Source of the DNA: Bretschneidera sinensis
Lineage: Eukaryota > Streptophyta > Magnoliopsida > Brassicales > Akaniaceae
Assembly: GCA_023935145.1 (NCBI GenBank)
Contig: CM043698.1
Span: 64,250,001 to 64,314,000, forward strand
Direction: 5' to 3'
Length of the DNA stretch: 64,000 bases
Position numbers and translations under genes: made by a program. Under the pieces are notes generated by a model. That model was not told the DNA's origin and did not search any database. It saw only the letters and a list, made by a program, of their open reading frames with translations. This document shows, one piece after another, positions 24,591 to 32,735 of this stretch. The first letter of the stretch is position 1; each line of letters opens with the position of its first letter.

Positions 24591-25225
24591 TTAGATGGTT
24601 GTAGCATGAACATTCATTTTTCATTCACATTTTGTACTCAGACAAGCTTCCTATAAGCTCACATTAGATGGATATATATATATATATATATATTGTTGCT
24701 TTAATTTATGTTTTTAGCATTTAGCTCATATATATCTCTTACTTTTATGGTATATGGTTGCCTGGTTTATAATATTCCTGCTCAACTATATGTCATAACT
24801 ACTGATATCAATGTAAAAACTTCTGAATCTTTTTGGGAAGTCTAATTCTGAAACATGCCTAGTTTTTACCCACAAGTTTGTTTTTGCCTTATCTTTATAG
24901 TTGTAGTGTTTGTATTGCTTATTTTTTAAGTTTTTCCCCTCTTTTTTACTGTTGTCAAAACAAGGGAGAAATAAGAATGAAAAAAAAAGAAAAATCAATG
25001 TAAACTTATAATAGAGCATAGATTTAGGGGGATCATTTCTCTGAACGCATTGATGAATATAACTTTGTCTTGCTTTGATTGGTTAGGTTGATTATAAACT
25101 GTGTTTGAACTGCTTAAACAAGTTGGTTTTACTCAAAAAACTGAGGAAACTCTGCCCCATTTTTTCTAAAAACCTAACGCTTAGTTTTTAAAACTGTTTT
25201 TTTTCTCGTTAGTTTCGTCATCATC

Positions 25226-25239
25226 AAGAAGGGGGAGAT
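25226..25239 (+). promoter_or_regulatory. polypurine tract, Sirevirus-like element
   Basis: AAGAAGGGGGAGAT directly precedes the 3' LTR. It is the expected primer for plus-strand synthesis. Confidence 0.85.
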
Positions 25240-26430
25240 TGTAAACCCGTTTTTTATTTTAATAATGACAAAACACTACTCTAATTGCACTAACAGTTTT
25301 ATCTAAGTGTTTAAGCGGCAAAAGTATTCAACATAGAAAAAAGATGCAAGAACTCAACTAGATTCAGACGCCAAGATAAGACAGAAGATCTAGAATATGC
25401 ATTAAGGTAGTAAAAACAACTGTAAATCTCTTATGATCAAATACTTAGCTTGACCTGTGGCTCATTTTACAAAATATTTTGACAAAATCTTTAACATAAT
25501 TGTTTCTAAGTCAAAAACAATTTTGATACATAAAAAACTGGGTTAAAGGGCAACCCAGTCGACTGGCTCAATATACCAGTCGACTGAGATATGGGACAGA
25601 AGGTCCCTAGTCGACTAGCGTCAAAGTCAACTGGCAACTGGGACAGAAAGTTCCCAGTCAACCGGTGCATAGGACCCAATCGACTAGTACTCTCCCACAG
25701 CCTAAAAAGTGAGATTTCTCACTTGACCCAGTCGACTAGTAATTCAAAAATATGACCATTTGAGATGCAAGACTTGAGCATTTAATACCCCAAGCCTACC
25801 AAATTAGTGTCAAATGACCATATTAATTCAAGGCTATAAAAACTCACTTCAATGAGCATTTAAAAAAACAAGAGAACGCATTCAATTCACAAGTTTGCTC
25901 ATTAATTCTTAAAAGTTTTGAAAAATTTTTTGTTGAGTCATTCTTCAAGCTTATTCTTGAAAGAGAGATATTGTTTGTTTGTAAAAGCACTTATTGCCAT
26001 CTCTCTACCATTTACTTTATAGCAAATCTCATTTATTGTAAAGGGGAAAAAGTTGTAATAACTCTTAGAGTGTTTAGGATTAAACACTTCTTTATAGCTT
26101 CCATGAGGAAGGGATTAGCTTCTGTGTGGAAGGGATTGGTTGTAAGGTTTGTGCAACACTTATAAAGTTATACGACTAAAAGTTTTAATGGATTACTTCA
26201 AGGAGGTTCCTTGAAGAGAGTGGACGTAGGGTCGGAAGGAATCTGATATTGCCGAACCACTATAAACGGAGTTTGCACTTTCTCTTCCTTAAACTTTTTT
26301 ACTTCAAGCTCATTACTTGTTTGTATTCTTTGTACATTTAATGGTTTTTATAAACTTGCAAAGTAATTAGTAAAAGCTTTTAAAAACCAAATTCACCCCC
26401 ACCCCACTTTGGTTTGAACCTCGGTTTACA
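25240..26430 (+). repeat. Sirevirus-like 3' LTR
   Basis: The 1191-bp LTR starts TGTAAACCCG and ends CGGTTTACA. It matches the 5' LTR, including the palindromes at about 25555-25745. It is followed by the ATTGG target duplication at 26431-26435. Confidence 0.9.
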
Positions 26431-26435
26431 ATTGG

Positions 26436-26679
26436 GTTAGAGTTTTTCTCAATTTTTTATCAATCTTAAAACTTGTAACCTATGAGTTTTATTAGATGAA
26501 TTAATCAATCTTGTTGTTGGGATCATGGAGGTAGGCAAGAGGTGTCGAACCACATAAAATTTTGCTTTTATTCTTTATTTTCTATTGTTTTATATTTGCA
26601 TCATTTATTGTTTTGTACTCTTGCCGTGTTTATTATTTGCGTGGATCTTGGGAAAATTTTTTGGTGAAAAATCCTAACA
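26436..26679 (+). repeat. outer element 5' LTR, right part
   Basis: This completes the LTR interrupted at 16277. It aligns with 27408-27631 (AACTTGTAACCT.TGAGTTTTATTAGA, GTACTCTTGCCGT) and ends CCTAACA. The primer-binding site TGGTATCGGAGCA follows at 26682-26694. Confidence 0.85.
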
Positions 26680-26689
26680 AATGGTATCG

Positions 26690-27079
26690 GAGCAGTGGCA
26701 AAGAGTTTCGGTGCAAAGTTCAAACATGTGGAGTTGTTTAACGAGAGAAACAACTTCTTAATATGGCAAGGTAGAGAATAGGACATTTTTGTGCAGCGAG
26801 GGTTGTACAAAGTTTTGAGAGACAAGTCTTCCAACATGAAAGATGAAAATTGGTTCGAGATAGAACACAGGGTGATAAGCCCCATCTGTTTGGCGCTTGC
26901 TCTCTAAGTTACATACGATGTTCTTGGAGAGGGAGCTAAAGGAGGCCCAAAGGGTAGGTTCGCGCGTTATCGATTTTTGATATCTTCAAGTGAAGAGCAG
27001 AAAGGTCCATATGATAAGGAGATGTATCTAGATAAATCTTATTGGGACTCCAATAGTGATTCGAGTCAAGTGGGAGAAC
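26690..27079 (+). pseudogene. gag remnant in the outer Copia-type element
   Basis: One frame reads FGAKFKHVELFNERNNFLIWQ, then GLYKVLRDKSS and ENWFEIEHRVISPICLALAL. These match the start of Copia gag (FNG.N...W, L..ALK., W.ELD..A...I.L.L). Stops occur after GRE and after LALAL. The frame then jumps to sequence near the purine tract, so nearly all of gag and all of pol are deleted. This shows the element derives from an autonomous Copia family. Confidence 0.7.
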
Positions 27080-27631
27080 TGTTGGGTAATGCCTAAGTCA
27101 TCGAGAAAATATTTGGGGGTTAAAGAAGAGGAAGAATGAAGAAGAACTTTCTAGGACTGATTTGTCTGGTTTCAAATCTGTGAAGATCTTTTGGGATTCT
27201 AGAGAAGAATCTCAATATTCTTTAAATCTGGGGAGTTGCCTAAATGGTTTAGGACACTCTCATTTTTTATAAAAATAAGATCTAAACCCTAAAAGATGAA
27301 TCATTCTAACCAAAAAGAGGGCTTTAAATCTAAGTTTTTTATTCCAAATGAGAGAAAATAGGACTTGGGTGTATTGGGGCAATGGTTTAGAGTGTGTTCA
27401 TTAAGTGAGAGTTTTTCTCAAGTTTTTATCGATTCAAAAACTTGTAACCTGTGAGTTTTATTAGAAGAATAAAACGATCTTGTTGTTGGGTTGGGAAGGT
27501 GCCAAACCACGTAAAATTTTGCTTTCGTTCTTATGTTGTTTCATTTTTGCATTATTTATTGTTTTGTACTCTTGCCGTTTTTATTATTTGTGTGGATCTT
27601 GGGTGAATTTTTTGGTGGAAAAATCCTAACA
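27080..27631 (+). repeat. outer element 3' LTR
   Basis: The 552-bp LTR starts TGTTGGGTAATG, directly after the purine tract AGTGGGAGAAC, and ends CCTAACA. GTTTT (27632-27636) follows as the target duplication. It is uninterrupted and gives the empty-site sequence for the nested insertion at about 27400-27410. Confidence 0.85.
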
Positions 27632-27636
27632 GTTTT

Positions 27637-28071
27637 ATAGCATCGCTTCAATCAACAAAAAAGTAAGATTGTATAAGTTCTTACAGTTATTGTTCGTACC
27701 AAATACTCTAAATTTTCATTGAGATGTTATGATAAGATGAAAATGTTGAAGCATATTATTATGAAAGGGGAAAATTAACCACCCAGGTGTGGGTGAAATG
27801 ATTAAGAATTTGTGTAATAACCACAAGATCATTGGTTCCAATCCTTATATCTACGATGGTCAGGCCACAAAAAATTTTCTTGCTAATTTTTTAGGTTGGA
27901 CATGGATGTTCTGCCTTTGACTCACCCAAAAAAGTGAATTAAGTACGATGCACAAAAGTTGGCTTGTAATATCATTTTACCTTTGAAAAAAAATATATAA
28001 AAAATAATTTCACTATTGATCTAAACAAATCAAAGGGGATAATTCATTTATTGTTCAACAAAAAATTTGGG
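27637..28071. other. intergenic or intronic sequence without recognised content
   Basis: I see no exon or repeat that I can name. It lies upstream of the MITE and of the CER3-like fragment on the + strand. Confidence 0.4.
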
Positions 28072-28312
28072 ATTTTGAGAGAGAACTTTAAACTTAAGTT
28101 AAGCCTATCTTAACCTTTCATTTATTTTGGATGGACAAGATTTTACCACCAAATAAAAACAAAGTCATGTCATCTTTTAGGAATCCAATAAAACATGATT
28201 AATTATATTATTGACATGACATTGTTTTTAATTTGTGGTAAAATCTTGTCCATACAAAACAAGAGAAGGGTTAAGATGAGCTTAAAATTAGTTTAAAGTT
28301 CTCTCTCAAAAT
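28072..28312. mobile_element. foldback MITE with arms of about 75 bp
   Basis: The left arm starting ATTTTGAGAGAGAACTTTAA (28072) is matched in inverted orientation by the right arm ending at 28312. The arms agree over about 75 bp with a few mismatches and enclose about 80 bp. Long arms and no ORF fit a foldback or Mutator-like MITE. No clear target duplication is visible, so the superfamily is open. Confidence 0.75.
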
Positions 28313-28824
28313 TAAGAGAACCGGAATCCAAAAATTTAAAACAGAACTTTGTTGTACACCAAGGATTGAGAGATAAAAAAAAAATCATTACCTCCGTTGT
28401 GTAGAGTTTTTTTTTTCAATACGGGGTTCTTAAGAATCTTAATTCCCTAAATAGAATTATTTTAATCTTATTTTTTTTTTAAATTGGGTTGTTTTTTGCA
28501 CATCATCAAATGCAAAATGAATAAATTACATCAATGGTCCCTATAGTTCAACATAAGATTCAAATTAATTTCTATGAAACTTATCTTTACAATTCTTATT
28601 AACTTGATTTTCTTTCTCTAGCCACACTCACTTTAAAAATAAAAAACTAAAATCGATAAATTAAATAAAAAAAACTTAAATAAGAGATAAAAAGGGAGAA
28701 GATCATCACATTTTTCATTAATAGTATACAATGTCTCTCTTTCTCTAGCCACGTAAATCTCACTTTCTACAACCTCATATGTGGGCACGTCTAAGACCAT
28801 CTTAGTCACTTTCTACAACCTCAG

Positions 28825-29077
28825 AGGAAGGCTACACCAAGCATGAGTTGTACCCAGATATGGATTCAAGTTAGCTTCTTAATTTTGATTTTTTTAAAAT
28901 TAAAAACCATTATATTTTTTGTAAATTGTAATTAATTATAATGGCTTGATTGTTCTGTTTCTTTTGCAGTATTTCTTACTATTTGCTGCAGATGGCATTA
29001 ACAATCACATAGAGGAGGCCATCCTGAGGGCTAATACATTAGGTGTTAAGGTCATTAGCTTAGCTGCAATGAATAAG
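28825..29077 (+). pseudogene. CER3/WAX2-like gene fragment, two exon remnants
   Basis: Exon remnant A (about 28825-28870) reads GRLHQA, a stop, then VVPRYGF. In CER3/WAX2 relatives this segment reads HKAWVVPRYGFQYF, so Trp has become TGA (28844-28846). Its donor is damaged (TTCAAGTTAGC). Exon B (28970-29077, 36 codons) is open, starting [20 protein letters not shown] and ending SLAAMNK, with a proper AG acceptor before it and GT donor after it. The CER1/CER3 family makes very-long-chain alkanes for cuticular wax. The Gypsy element begins 68 bases past the donor, so it apparently sits in the next intron. Other exons are not recognised upstream. A weak match to the following exon lies near 41395-41520. 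Confidence 0.7.
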
Positions 29078-29140
29078 GTTGGTATCTTTTTTTTTTAATG
29101 CCATTATTATAATATATAGATGTTTTATTATTGCCTAATG

Positions 29141-29145
29141 ATAAC
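29141..29145. repeat. Gypsy target duplication, left copy
   Basis: ATAAC here is repeated at 41216-41220 at the other end of the element. Confidence 0.85.
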
Positions 29146-29760
29146 TGTTGATGCCGCAAAATCGTTATTGCTGACGTGGCCTGGGTGCTGACGTGGTCCT
29201 ACACAAACAACAACGGTGAACTAAGAACCCTCGGAAGGAGGGGAGGGGGAGACCTCCGAGGGCACTCCGATACTTAAGTTATAATGGGAACTTAAGGTAC
29301 GCCGAGGCCGAGTGCTTAAACTTAAAGCAATTCTTTAGTGTAAATAGATAAGTGTGTGTGTTATGAATTCCATACTCGCATTTATTTATAGTCCCTCGAG
29401 CAGGTACTGCCCACGTGGGGAGGTATGGCTTTGCCCATGCCGTCTCTACCTTTAAAGGTTATGCTTTAATCCAGTGATCAGTTGATGGCGTGTGTCAGGG
29501 GTCGCGTGTTGCAGGAGGATTAGGTCGCTAAACCATGCTTTGATGTGGCGATTGCGTGAACTACCCGTTCCACGCGTGCTCAACCGTGTCTTAAAAGGCT
29601 CGACACATGGCACTTCCCTATAGGTGGCTTCCGGGCCTATGTGTCAAGTTTATTTGGCCGGGGTGTTATGGGCTACATCACGGTGTTTCTTATTGGGCTG
29701 GGGTGTTATGGGCTACATCACAGGGTTTCTTATTGGGCTGGAGTGTTATAGGCTACATCA
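29146..29760 (-). repeat. Gypsy 3' LTR (complete)
   Basis: On the - strand the 615-bp LTR starts TGATGTAGCC and ends GGCATCAACA. Its outer part shares long stretches with 40930-41215. Its first part carries a short internal tandem repeat, GGGTGTTATGGGCTACATCA, in about three copies near 29670-29760 in + orientation. Confidence 0.85.
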
Positions 29761-29776
29761 CAGGCCCCCCACTTCC
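29761..29776 (-). promoter_or_regulatory. polypurine tract of the Gypsy element
   Basis: On the - strand GGAAGTGGGGGGCCTG directly precedes the 3' LTR. Confidence 0.8.
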
Positions 29777-30129
29777 TTGAGTACATTTATGTGCTTAAGG
29801 AAGTATTGCAAGGTACGATCTTTTTCATGATAAGGGTGGTGTGCTGTGTCCTAACAGAGCTGAGCCTAGCATACGTAAGGTGATCCGTCTGTTCGGCTGT
29901 CGAGCTCTGGGTGTCCGACCCTGGGGTTGTCGCGGCAGGTGTGATACGTGTCCCGCGTCAAATGCCAGGAGCCATTTTATGGGGAAATAGTGGCCTTTGG
30001 GAACAAATTTTTCGCCTTTGGGAAGCGAGAAGCTGTATGGGGGAGCGTGTGAGTGGCTTGGGATCTTAAAGGTCCCTTTTTTTTTCTGCGCTTACATTAA
30101 GTGCCCTCGTTGAATGTGTCTTCCCTTCT

Positions 30130-30136
30130 TATAAAA
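30130..30136 (+). promoter_or_regulatory. TATA-like box of the short antisense unit
   Basis: TATAAAA, followed by GGGGG, lies 77 bases upstream of the ATG at 30213, at a normal plant distance. It drives, if anything, a transcript antisense to the Gypsy element. Confidence 0.5.
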
Positions 30137-30212
30137 GGGGGTTTATGTTGTCTCTATTTCAAACCAAAGTGAGTTTAGTTTAAAAGTTTAGAATTAGAAT
30201 CCCAGGGCTCGG

Positions 30213-30374
30213 ATGGTAATGGTTCTGGAGAGGGAAGGGAGTCAACAGTTCTTTGAGGGGTTTATGGAAGCCAAGAAGAGGGTCAAGGTCATGTATCCGG
30301 AGATGGACTTCTTGGGTCTCGATTTATTGGAGCCTGAGGAGGAGGAGGAGCCTACCTTGGAGGGGGAGCAGTAG
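30213..30374 (+). CDS. short antisense ORF resembling the C-terminus of the main antisense gene
   Basis: This open frame of 53 codons contains QQFFEGFMEAKKRVKVMYPE, MDFLGLDLLEP and an acidic Glu run. The core matches the end of the larger antisense gene near 35750-35830, which reads QFLTEFNEA, a stop, RKAESLYP, a stop, IDFFGLDL. It looks like a second, shortened copy of that C-terminal segment. A TATA-like box lies upstream and an AATAAA signal near 30607 downstream. It may be translated or may only be a relic; its function is unknown. Confidence 0.45.
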   Translation: MVMVLEREGSQQFFEGFMEAKKRVKVMYPEMDFLGLDLLEPEEEEEPTLEGEQ

Positions 30375-30604
30375 AGCGGGCAAGAAGAATGTCCAGCATG
30401 GGGCAGGCCCCCGTAGAGGAAGAACATCCAGGCTCAGGATGAGAGCAGCTCACCACAGAGGACAAAGAGGCTAAGGCTGTTCTTGTCCTGGGCTGGCCCT
30501 GGCCAGAATTGTTGGTTTTTTTCTTTGTACTTCGAGGCCGTTAGGGTCCTATTTTGTTTGTACTTCGAGGTCGTTAGAGTTTCTGCTGTAATCCTTTTGA
30601 CAAA

Positions 30605-30613
30605 TTAATAAAA
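30605..30613 (+). terminator. polyadenylation-like signal of the short antisense unit
   Basis: AATAAAATA occurs about 230 bases after the short ORF stop, preceded by T-rich sequence (CTGTAATCC, then TTTTGAC). This is typical of a plant 3' end. Confidence 0.4.
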
Positions 30614-30699
30614 TATTCTTCCTTCAATCTTTGCTTTGCATATGCTACTTTCTTGCTTTTAAACTTTGCTTTCCATAAAACGAGGGCTTAATTTTGGCG

Positions 30700-32376
30700 A
30701 ATCATGGGTGTGCGTTTGAGGAAAAGTTCAAACGCTCGATCTTGGAGAAACTTTAGCCGAGCATTTAAGGAACAGTTCAAATGCTCGGTCTTAGAGAAAC
30801 TTGACCGAGCGTTTGAAGAACAGTTCAAATGCTTGGTCTTGGAGAAACTTGACCGAGCGTTTGAAGAATAGTTCAAACACTCGGTCTTGGAGAAACTTGA
30901 CCGAGCATTTAAGGAACAGTTCAAACGCTCGATCTTGGAGAAACTAGGCTGAGCGTACAACAAGTAGCTAATATGCTCGGACTTGGAGAGATTAGGCCGA
31001 GTCTATGACAAGCAGCTCATACACTCGGACTTGGAGAGATTAAGCCGAGCGTATGCAAAGCAGCTCATACGCTCGGACTTGAAAAATCTTGGCCGAGCAT
31101 ATGTAAAGCAGCTTATACGCTCAGACTTGGCGAATCTTGGCCAAGCGTATGCAAAGCAGCTCATACGCTTGGACTTTGAGAGATTAGGCCAAGCGTATGA
31201 CAAGCAGCTCATACGCTCGGACTTGGAAAAACTAGACCGAGGGTATGACAATGAGCTCATACGCTCGGACTTGGAGTATCTTGGTCGAGTGTATGCAAAG
31301 CAGCTTATACGCTCAGACTTGGAGAACCTTGGCCAAGCGTATGCAAAGCAGCTCATACGCTCGGACTTGGCGAATCTTGGCCGAGTGTATGCAAAACAGC
31401 TCATACACTCGGACTTAGAGAACCTTGGTCGAGCGTGTGCAAAGCAGCTCATACGCTCGGACTTGGCGAATCTTGGCCGAGCGTATGTAGACTTGGAAAG
31501 ATTAGACCAAGCGTATGACAAGTAGCTCATACACTCGGACTTGGAGAAACTAAGCCGAGTGTATAACAAACAACTAATATGCTCGAACTTGGAGAATCTT
31601 GGCCCGACGTATGTAAAGCAGCTCATACGCTCGGACTTGGAAAACCTTGGCCGAGCGTGTGCAAAGCAGCTCATACGCTCAGGCTTGGTGAATCTTGGCG
31701 GAGCGTATGCAAAGTAACTCATACGCTCGAACTTGGAAAGATTAGGCCGAGCGTATGACAAGCACTCATACACTTGGACTTGGAAAAACTAGGCCGAATG
31801 TATGACAAACAGCTCATACACTCAGACTTGGAGAATCTTGGCCAAGCTTATGCAAAGCAGCTCATACGTTCGGACTTAGAGAACCTTGGCCGAGCGTATC
31901 CAAAGCAGCTCATACGCTCGGACTTAGCGAATCTTGGCCGAGCGTTTACAAAACAACTCATACACTCGGACTTGGAGAGATTAGGTCAAGAGTATGACAA
32001 GCAGCTCATACGCTCAGACTTGGAGAAACTAGGCCGAGCATATGACAAATAGCTCATACACTCGGACTTGGAGAATCTTGGCCTAATGTATGAAAAACAG
32101 TTCATACGCTCGGACTTGGAGAACCTTGGCTTAGTGTGTGCAAAACAGCTCATATGCTCGGACTTGGCGAATCTTAGCCGAGCATATGCAAAGCAGCTCA
32201 TACGCTCGTACTTGGAGAGATTAGGTCGAGTGTATAACAAGCAGCTCATACACTCAGACTTTGAGAAAACTAGGCCGACCGTATGCAAAATAGCTTATAC
32301 GCTCGGACTTGGAGAGGCTAAGCCGACCGTATAACAAGCAGCTCATACGCTCGGACTTGGAGAGATTAGGTCGAGC
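30700..32376. repeat. 48-bp hairpin tandem repeat array in the Gypsy 3' region
   Basis: About 34 units of 48 bp occur in two subfamilies. The first (about 30700-30960) has the core CGAGCGTTTGAAGAACAG; the second (about 30960-32376) has the core CGAGCGTATGCAAAGCAGCT. Each unit holds an inverted repeat of 10 to 12 bp (CGAGCGTATG with CATACGCTCG) around a short loop, followed by a spacer like GACTTGGAGAATCTTGGC. Because 48 is divisible by 3, long open frames arise on both strands (16-residue repeats), including 180 codons on + and 256 on -. I read these as by-products of the repeat. Tandem repeats in this position are known in Tat-lineage elements. Confidence 0.9.
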
Positions 32377-32607
32377 TATCAGGACTTGAAGAAATCGGGC
32401 TCATGGGTTTCCTTCCATCTCGCGCTCATAGACTTTTGCTTTGGGCCTTATTGGCTTTTTCTTTGTCTTGGGCCCATATGTTCTTCTTTTATAGGCGTAA
32501 TAAATAATGATGGTGCGTTAGGCATAGCAATGAGTGTGTTTTAATGACAGTTGGCACCTCAGGGTATGGAAACGACGCCTAGATGACAGCATAAGTTGGC
32601 ACATGCT

Positions 32608-32616
32608 CTATATAAG
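32608..32616 (+). promoter_or_regulatory. TATA-like box of the main antisense gene
   Basis: CTATATAAG lies 120 bases upstream of the ATG at 32736. The sequence between (TCCCTCCTTATTTCAATTCT and onward) looks like a plant 5' leader. It lies on the strand opposite to the Gypsy coding strand. Confidence 0.55.
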
Positions 32617-32735
32617 AGAATCCCTCCTTATTTCAATTCTCACTTGCATTTTGAGAGGTCTTGAGAGCATAAGTTTAGTAAGAATCAATTCAAGAGCGCT
32701 TAATCTTCTTTGGAGTCACCCTATAAGTTTTCTTG

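Larger units (their letters stand above)
16278..26430 (+). mobile_element. Sirevirus-like Copia retrotransposon, full structure but decayed coding
   Basis: This element of 10,153 bp is flanked by ATTGG duplications. It has LTRs of about 1.2 kb, a Met-tRNA primer site (TGGTATCAGAAC, 17486-17497), gag, protease, integrase, RT and RNase H in Copia order, then about 2.4 kb before the polypurine tract (25226-25239). Several traits fit the Sirevirus lineage: 10-kb size, long LTRs with repeated palindromes, the RT box YVDDIIFGATN, a gag-pro linker with VWVPDG and KKFWIPK, and an extra ORF after pol. Stops and frameshifts throughout make it inactive. It sits inside the 5' LTR of the outer element, so it is the younger of the two. 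Confidence 0.9.
15959..27631 (+). mobile_element. outer non-autonomous Copia-type element, split by a nested Sirevirus-like element
   Basis: Without the nested 10-kb element, this is an element of about 1.5 kb: 5' LTR (15959-16277 plus 26436-26679), a primer-binding site at 26682 (TGGTATCGGAGCA), about 400 bp of interior, a purine tract at 27069-27079, and a 3' LTR at 27080-27631. The LTRs open TGTTGGGTAAT and end CCTAACA, and 5-bp GTTTT duplications flank them. The interior keeps only a gag scrap, so the element depended on an autonomous relative. It is too large for a typical TRIM and is best called an internally deleted Copia derivative. Confidence 0.85.

Noticed and set aside
30983..32334. 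Long open frames across the tandem array on both strands (up to 180 codons on + and 256 on -)
   Set aside because: They are produced by a 48-bp repeat, a multiple of 3, with no stop in several frames. The 16-residue repeats on both strands mirror each other and match no protein family I know.
30700..32376. Resemblance of the array to a CRISPR array
   Set aside because: Units are contiguous with no unique spacers, the host is a plant, and the array lies inside a retrotransposon.
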